The notes under the pieces are model-generated. The model saw only the letters and a list, made by a program, of their open reading frames with translations, had not been told where the DNA came from and ran no database searches. A DNA stretch of 64,000 bases. It comes from Flaccisagitta enflata. Taxonomy: Eukaryota; Chaetognatha; Sagittoidea; Aphragmophora. Position 1 is the first letter of the stretch, and every line of letters starts with the position of its first letter. Below are positions 59,100-64,000 of this stretch, piece after piece. Position numbers and translations under genes: made by a program. The stretch spans positions 22,754,001-22,818,000 of the forward strand of contig OZ231128.1 in the NCBI GenBank assembly GCA_965153355.1. Direction: 5' to 3'.

Positions 59100-60225
59100 A
59101 AAGAAAGAGAAGAAGAAGAAGAAGAAGAAGAAGAAAAAGAAAAAGAAAAAGAAAAAGAAAAAGAAAAGAAGAAAAAAAAGAAGAAAGAAGAAAGAAAAAG
59201 AAAAAAAAAGAAAAAGAAGAAGAAGAAGAAAAAGAAAAAGAAAAAGAAAAAGAAAAAGAAGAAAAAGAAGAAGAAGAAGAAGAAGAAGAAGAAGAAAAGA
59301 AAAAGAAAAAGAAAAAGAAAAAGAAGAAGAAGAAGAAGAAGAAGAAGAAGAAGAAGAAGAAGAAGAAGAAGAAGAAGAAGAAAAAGAAAAAGAAAAAGAA
59401 AAAGAAAAAGAAGAAGAAGAAGAAGAAGAAGAAGAAGAAGAAAAAGAAAAGAAAAGAAAAAGAAAGAAAAAGAAGAAGAAAAAGAAAAAGAAAAAGAAAA
59501 AGAAGAAGAAAAAGAAAAGAAGAAAGAAAAAGAAAAAGAAAAAGAAGAAGAAGAAGAAGAAGAAGAAGAAGAAGAAGAAGAAAAAGAAAAAGAAGAAGAA
59601 GAAGAAGAAAAAGAAAAGAAAAAGAAAAAGAAGAAGAAGAAGAAGAAGAAGAAGAAAAGAAAAAGAAAAAGAAAAAGAAAAAGAAAAGAAGAAGAAAAAG
59701 AAAAAGAAAAAGAAAAAGAAAAAGAAAAAGAAGAAGAAGAAGAAGAAGAAGAAGAAGAAAAAGAAAAAGAAGAAGAAGAAGAAGAAGAAGAAGAAAAGAA
59801 AAAGAAAAAGAAAAAGAAGAAGAAAAAGAAAAAGAAAAAGAAAAAGAAGAAGAAGAAGAAGAAGAAGAAGAAGAAAAAGAAAAGAAAAAGAAGAAGAGAA
59901 GAAGAAGAAGAAGAAGAAAAAGAAAAAGAAAAAGAAAAAGAAAAAGAAGAAGAAGAAGAAAAAGAAGAAAAAGAAAAAGAAGAAGAAGAAGAAGAAGAAG
60001 AAGAAGAAAAAGAAAAAGAAAAAGAAAAAGAAAAAGAAAAAGAAGAAAAAGAAGAAAAAGAAAAAGAAAAAGCAAAAGAAGGAGAAGGAGAAGAAAAAGA
60101 AAAAGAAAAAGAAAAAGAAAAAGAAAAAAGAAGAAGAAGAAGAAGAAGAAGAAGAAGAAGAAGAAGAAGAAGAAGGAGAAGAAGAAGAAGAAGAAGAAGA
60201 AGAAGAAGAAAAAAAAAAAAGAAGA
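59100..60225. repeat. 1.1-kb purine tract of GAA and AAAAAG units
   Basis: Blocks of GAAGAAGAA alternate with AAAAAGAAAAAG, with almost no pyrimidines on the plus strand. The long Glu/Lys frame (59,082-60,278) and its Phe/Leu/Ser complements are not genes. The left arm has only 31 CTT units here. Confidence 0.97.
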
Positions 60226-61870
60226 AGGGGGAGAAAAAAAAGAAGAGGAAGACGAAGAAGAAAAAGACAAAGACATAATCATTGTACTTCCTGGAGTACG
60301 TGTGCATGTGCCCGTGTGTGTATTTGGCGCACAATGGATCTAAATAGGAAAATAAATGGAAAATTGTAAATTTGGAATTATGAGTGATACCCTACCTATG
60401 ACATCCTAAAGTGCTTCAAAGGTTCCCATTGCCGCAGCGGTCAAAAATTTTGCCTGAGACGTTTATTGAACAAGCCTCCGCGTTGGTTACATGAATAAAG
60501 TCATGATCTAAAATTTGTGATCTGTCACTGTCTCTGTAACTTTCACTTATCTTGATTTGAATTGATAAAATGATGCTTTATTCCTCATGATCACCAATAC
60601 CCATGGAAACCATAACCATGTTTCTCCCTCAAAATATCAAAAATATTTGCAGTTATTTCTATGTTTCATTGGTAAAAACAATGAACAAGAAAAGGCAGAT
60701 GCAACTGGTTCTTCTTTTTCCTTTTTTTTGTGGGGCATGGGTAGTTTTCAATCTCATGAATATTTCCTCTTGACTGCGTTTCAAAATTGTCCCTCCACAG
60801 GCACAGCAGCGGGAAGAACGGAAATTTCATATGATTTCCACCTCAACTCATTTTTTTATTTCTTTGCTTCTCTCTCCCTTCTTTTTGGGCAGCGGTACTA
60901 TACTCCACACGTTGGTATGGTCCAATAACTCTCCAAGATCTTTTGTTTCAAGTTGTTTTAAGTGGGTTTCTAATTAAGGTTGGGGTTAAGGATGGCGTTG
61001 GGGATGGTTTTAGGGATAGGGATGGGATTTGAGTAAGGGCTAGGGCGGGTTGGGTTTTACATAGTTCTTCCCAATTCTCTACAAGACTTTTTTTTTACAA
61101 AATAGGTTACATGTCATTTATGAGTAGGTATTGAATTTGACATCTATCCCTTTTCCACTTCACGCTATTAAAGCAGGGGTAACTGATACTGCTGACCATT
61201 GATGTCTTGTGCACCTTTTCCTCCTCTCCTCTATTTCTCCCGTTCTCCTTGGTCTTGTTCGTTTCTTCTTCTTAATCTCGTTTTTGTTTTCATTCTCGTT
61301 TTTTGTAAACTTGAATTTTTGTCCCCTAAAGCCCAACTTTCCCTTTCTTTTCTTTTCCAGTCAATTTCTAGCCAGGCAACTGTTTGAGAGGGTGTCCGTC
61401 CGTAATGCTATTTTTCTTTGACATGAAAAAAGCCATTATAGTGATTTCCGAGCAGAATAGCCCCTGGTCACAATATCGTTGCGGACGGGTGAGCAAGGGC
61501 GTCCAACCCCCATCCATACCCCAATCATCCCTTACAAAAAAAAATATCTAAAACGCTCATTTTCCCAATTTTCGACTAGTGCTGACGGACGGGCAACGGG
61601 CAAAGTCTGTTTTAGAGTTGTGCCCAACTAAAAAGCTGGAAAGAATTCTAAACTTTTAGCAAGAATTCTGAACTTATATCAAGTGATACATGGGGTAAAA
61701 TCGTAAGTTTAAACTAGCAATGAAAATTTTGAACCTTAATGATCTCAAAAGTAAGAAAACAGATAAGGTTTTTTTGATAATTACTTTTTCCTACGTCACA
61801 TGAAGATTGAAGAGTAAAAGATGCTGCGACTGCAAAGATCAGAGAAAAGCTTGCAGCTGCCCATGGATAT
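60226..61870. other. right-arm non-coding sequence, no gene
   Basis: Inverse of 19,850-21,437. HT-like segment at 61,440-61,635, ending in hairpin AGTTG-TGCC-CAACT (61,616-61,629) and AAAAAGC. Confidence 0.6.
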
Positions 61871-61871
61871 G

Positions 61872-61961
<90 letters not shown>

Positions 61962-62079
61962 GCAAAGAAAGCAAAATCTGACTATGGTGCTTGTAACAGC
62001 GTAGACCGAAGGCGGGCAGGAAAGACAGTATCAAGGATTCCCCAGTGGCTCCGTCTCTCTGTGAAACGGAAAATGGGAG

Positions 62080-62164
<85 letters not shown>
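61871..62164. repeat. two (GA)n tracts around a single ~110-bp unit; empty LINE site
   Basis: GA at 61,871-61,955, the unit GGAAATGCAAAGAAAGCAAA...GGAAAATGGGAGGAT, then GA to 62,164. The first GA tract is where the left arm holds the retrotransposon. Confidence 0.9.
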
Positions 62165-62167
<3 letters not shown>

Positions 62168-62490
62168 GGACAGACCAACAGGCAGGATACCAAACGGTTA
62201 GAATTTGATTGGCGATGGAAGGGTATAATGGTTATTCTTAATTGAATTGGTTCATCTCTGCAGCAGAAAGATCTTTTTCGGGGGCGCCAAATGCAGGCAT
62301 GTAAACATACCTGCGCCTGCCTGACCGTCCGCGATTGTTGTCCTGTCCCTTGTGGGCTCGTTTATGAAACGGAGTATGAATCAAGGCGACCAAATTTACG
62401 AAAAAAAATTTCACATTAATGGATGGTGATTGTTCTGAGAGAATGATTTTTATTATTACAATTTTTAAAATACAAGTCATGTATCCTTTT

Positions 62491-63014
62491 TGGGCAGCGG
62501 CCCCGAAGGGCCGATGTCCTGTAGGACACAGGGGGGAATTTGAGACGTCCATCCGTCCTTCTGTCCTTCTGTCCCCCCCCCCCCTTGGCCATCGGGGCTT
62601 CAAGTCTGCACTTTCAGGCCTGATTTTGGCCCTCTCAGCCCTTAAATTAGCCCTTTCAGACCTCATTTTAGCCTTCAAGACCTCAAATCAGCCCTCCAGA
62701 CCTCGAATCCGCCTTCCAGGCCTCAAATCAGCTCTTTAGGCCTCAAATTCGTCCTCTAGATCTCAAGCCTGCCCCCAAACCTCAAATTTGCTCTTTAGGA
62801 CTAAATTCTGCCCTCTTCAAATCCACTTTCAATGACCTCTATCTGTCTTCTCAGACCTGATATACCTCAGGACGTCTCGAAATTCACCCCTGTGTCCTAC
62901 AGGACATCGGCCCTTTAGGACCGCTGTCCTGCTCTCATTCCACTACTTCACTTGATCACTCCGAGTAGGGCACCAGGTACCGATGACCACGCGCGATCCT
63001 GGGATGACTAGTTT
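62491..63014. mobile_element. foldback element K with 20-bp core repeats
   Basis: TGGGCAGCGGCCCCGAAGGG, CCTGTAGGACACAGGGGGGA, about 12 core units (CTCAAATCAGCCCTCCAGAC), GACGTCTCGAAATTCACCCC, TGTGTCCTACAGGACATCGG, then GGGCACCAGGTACCGATGAC and GATCCTGGGATGACTAGTTT. It begins about 30 bp outside the right arm's outer limit. Confidence 0.82.
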
Positions 63015-63384
63015 TAATCAAATTCATGAGCAAATTGAAGAGATTTTCAAAAGCTATGCAATGGCGCAATCGGCATATTCAGAACTGTGTTTGTTTTGAT
63101 ATGACATGCTTTTGAAGATCATAGGTCTCTTTTGGTAATTTTGACGATATTTTCTTGGGCAAGGCTGTCACAATTTTTGACATATCTCAAATTAGAAATG
63201 AAATGAAATTCACGAGCAAAATAAAGCACTATTTATGCTTCAGCTAATGGTAGAATCCATTCAGGTCCAAATGCCCTGATTTAGATATGGTAGCATCACG
63301 TTCTTTTTCCAGTAATTGTGAGACAGATGTTAAATTTCTAATCGCCTGCTTCATGATATGCGGTTCATTCGCCCGCCAGAAATT
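63015..63384. other. no feature recognised
   Basis: AT-rich with no frame or match noted. Confidence 0.4.
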
Positions 63385-64000
63385 TCAATTTCAATTTAAT
63401 TTCAATTTAAACAGTTTATTTCCCCGAAGGCGCGTATAACAGCAATGTGGCGATAGATCAGCGGGGGAGGACCATGCTTAAGCCCTTCATGTCAAATAGT
63501 GATATACTTTCTATGTTTCAATTAAGGACATCGACGGGCTTGTTCATGTCGACCCTCGTGATTTCAATTACAAATGCAGGATACAGATGAGATAAAAACA
63601 GAGAACACATAACGCACAAGATCATATAAAAATCAGAAAACAATTAAATAGTGTGACGTACGAATACGTCGGTAAAATAAAGAATATGTACAATAAATCA
63701 GTAACAGGGTAGTGGTAATAAATAAAAACATGACGTACGAGTACGTCTAACAACAAAATTCTGTAACGTAAGAAAAGGGAATAAATAAGCGTCTATTAAG
63801 TAAAATATTTTTTGTTTCCAGGAATTCCATTGATGGTATAGATGGCATTGTGAAATTTCTTAATTTTCATTTAGACTGACGCAAAGTGAGACAAAGTGAA
63901 ACAATCACCACCCATAATCAAATATGAATAGTTATTATTACCTTGAGTGGTAACAACTAATACTCAGATGGATACAGGATACCGATGTCAAACACAGTGA
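63385..64000 (-). mobile_element. possible 3' end of a retrotransposon, cut by the window end
   Basis: On the minus strand the sequence ends GGGGAAATAAACTGTTTAAA and a short-period tail of AAATTGAAATTG units (63,385-63,412). That is the style of tail seen on CR1/RTE-like elements. Upstream (63,420-64,000) shows no coding frame. TGACGTACGA(A/G)TACGTC occurs twice (63,655 and 63,731). Confidence 0.4.

Noticed and set aside
59082-60282. Frames of about 400-460 residues rich in Glu/Lys (plus) or Phe/Leu/Ser (minus)
   Set aside because: They are translations of a GAA/AAAAAG purine tract that lacks stop codons by composition; no non-repeat protein sequence is attached.

Overview
The window reads as animal nuclear DNA, probably from a marine or other aquatic invertebrate. 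That assignment rests only on style: AT-rich non-coding DNA, a two-ORF non-LTR retrotransposon, many small TA-flanked transposons, long CT/GA, GAA, CAA and GGAC microsatellites, and one spliced gene with a MYND-type zinc finger. I see no rRNA, tRNA, CRISPR array or bacterial operon. No species can be named from what is visible.

Layout. 1-11.9 kb is repeat territory: three copies of a GGGCG-ended MITE, a TA-flanked ACAGGGTG element, a deleted Tc1-type transposon, a 160-bp tandem array and two foldback elements. 11.9-28.5 kb is the left arm of a large interrupted inverted duplication. Its right arm is 55.8-62.46 kb on the opposite strand. The left arm carries insertions the right arm lacks: a non-LTR retrotransposon (13.64-19.84 kb) inside a CT tract, a 603-bp MITE, a 346-bp MITE and a 2.05-kb near-complete palindrome. 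28.96-32.52 kb holds a second, truncated copy of the same retrotransposon in opposite orientation. 33-35.2 kb is repeats.

35.35-38.8 kb (minus strand) is the only convincing host-type gene. It has CCAAT/E-box promoter motifs, a 98-bp intron whose removal keeps frame, a long central ORF, an Asn-rich tract, a C-terminal MYND-like zinc finger and an AATAAA overlapping the stop codon. Its ORF is broken by two homopolymer frameshifts and by a 974-bp TA-flanked MITE. From 39 to 55.7 kb the sequence is nested MITEs, foldback elements with internal minisatellites, a 60-bp tandem array and very long simple repeats. 63.4-64 kb may hold the 3' end of another retrotransposon.

How the parts relate. The retrotransposon is the only element with visible coding capacity for mobility. 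The many TA-flanked elements are non-coding and would need a Tc1/mariner-type transposase, of which only an internally deleted relic is present. Several insertions can be checked inside the window itself, because an uninterrupted copy of the same target also occurs here.
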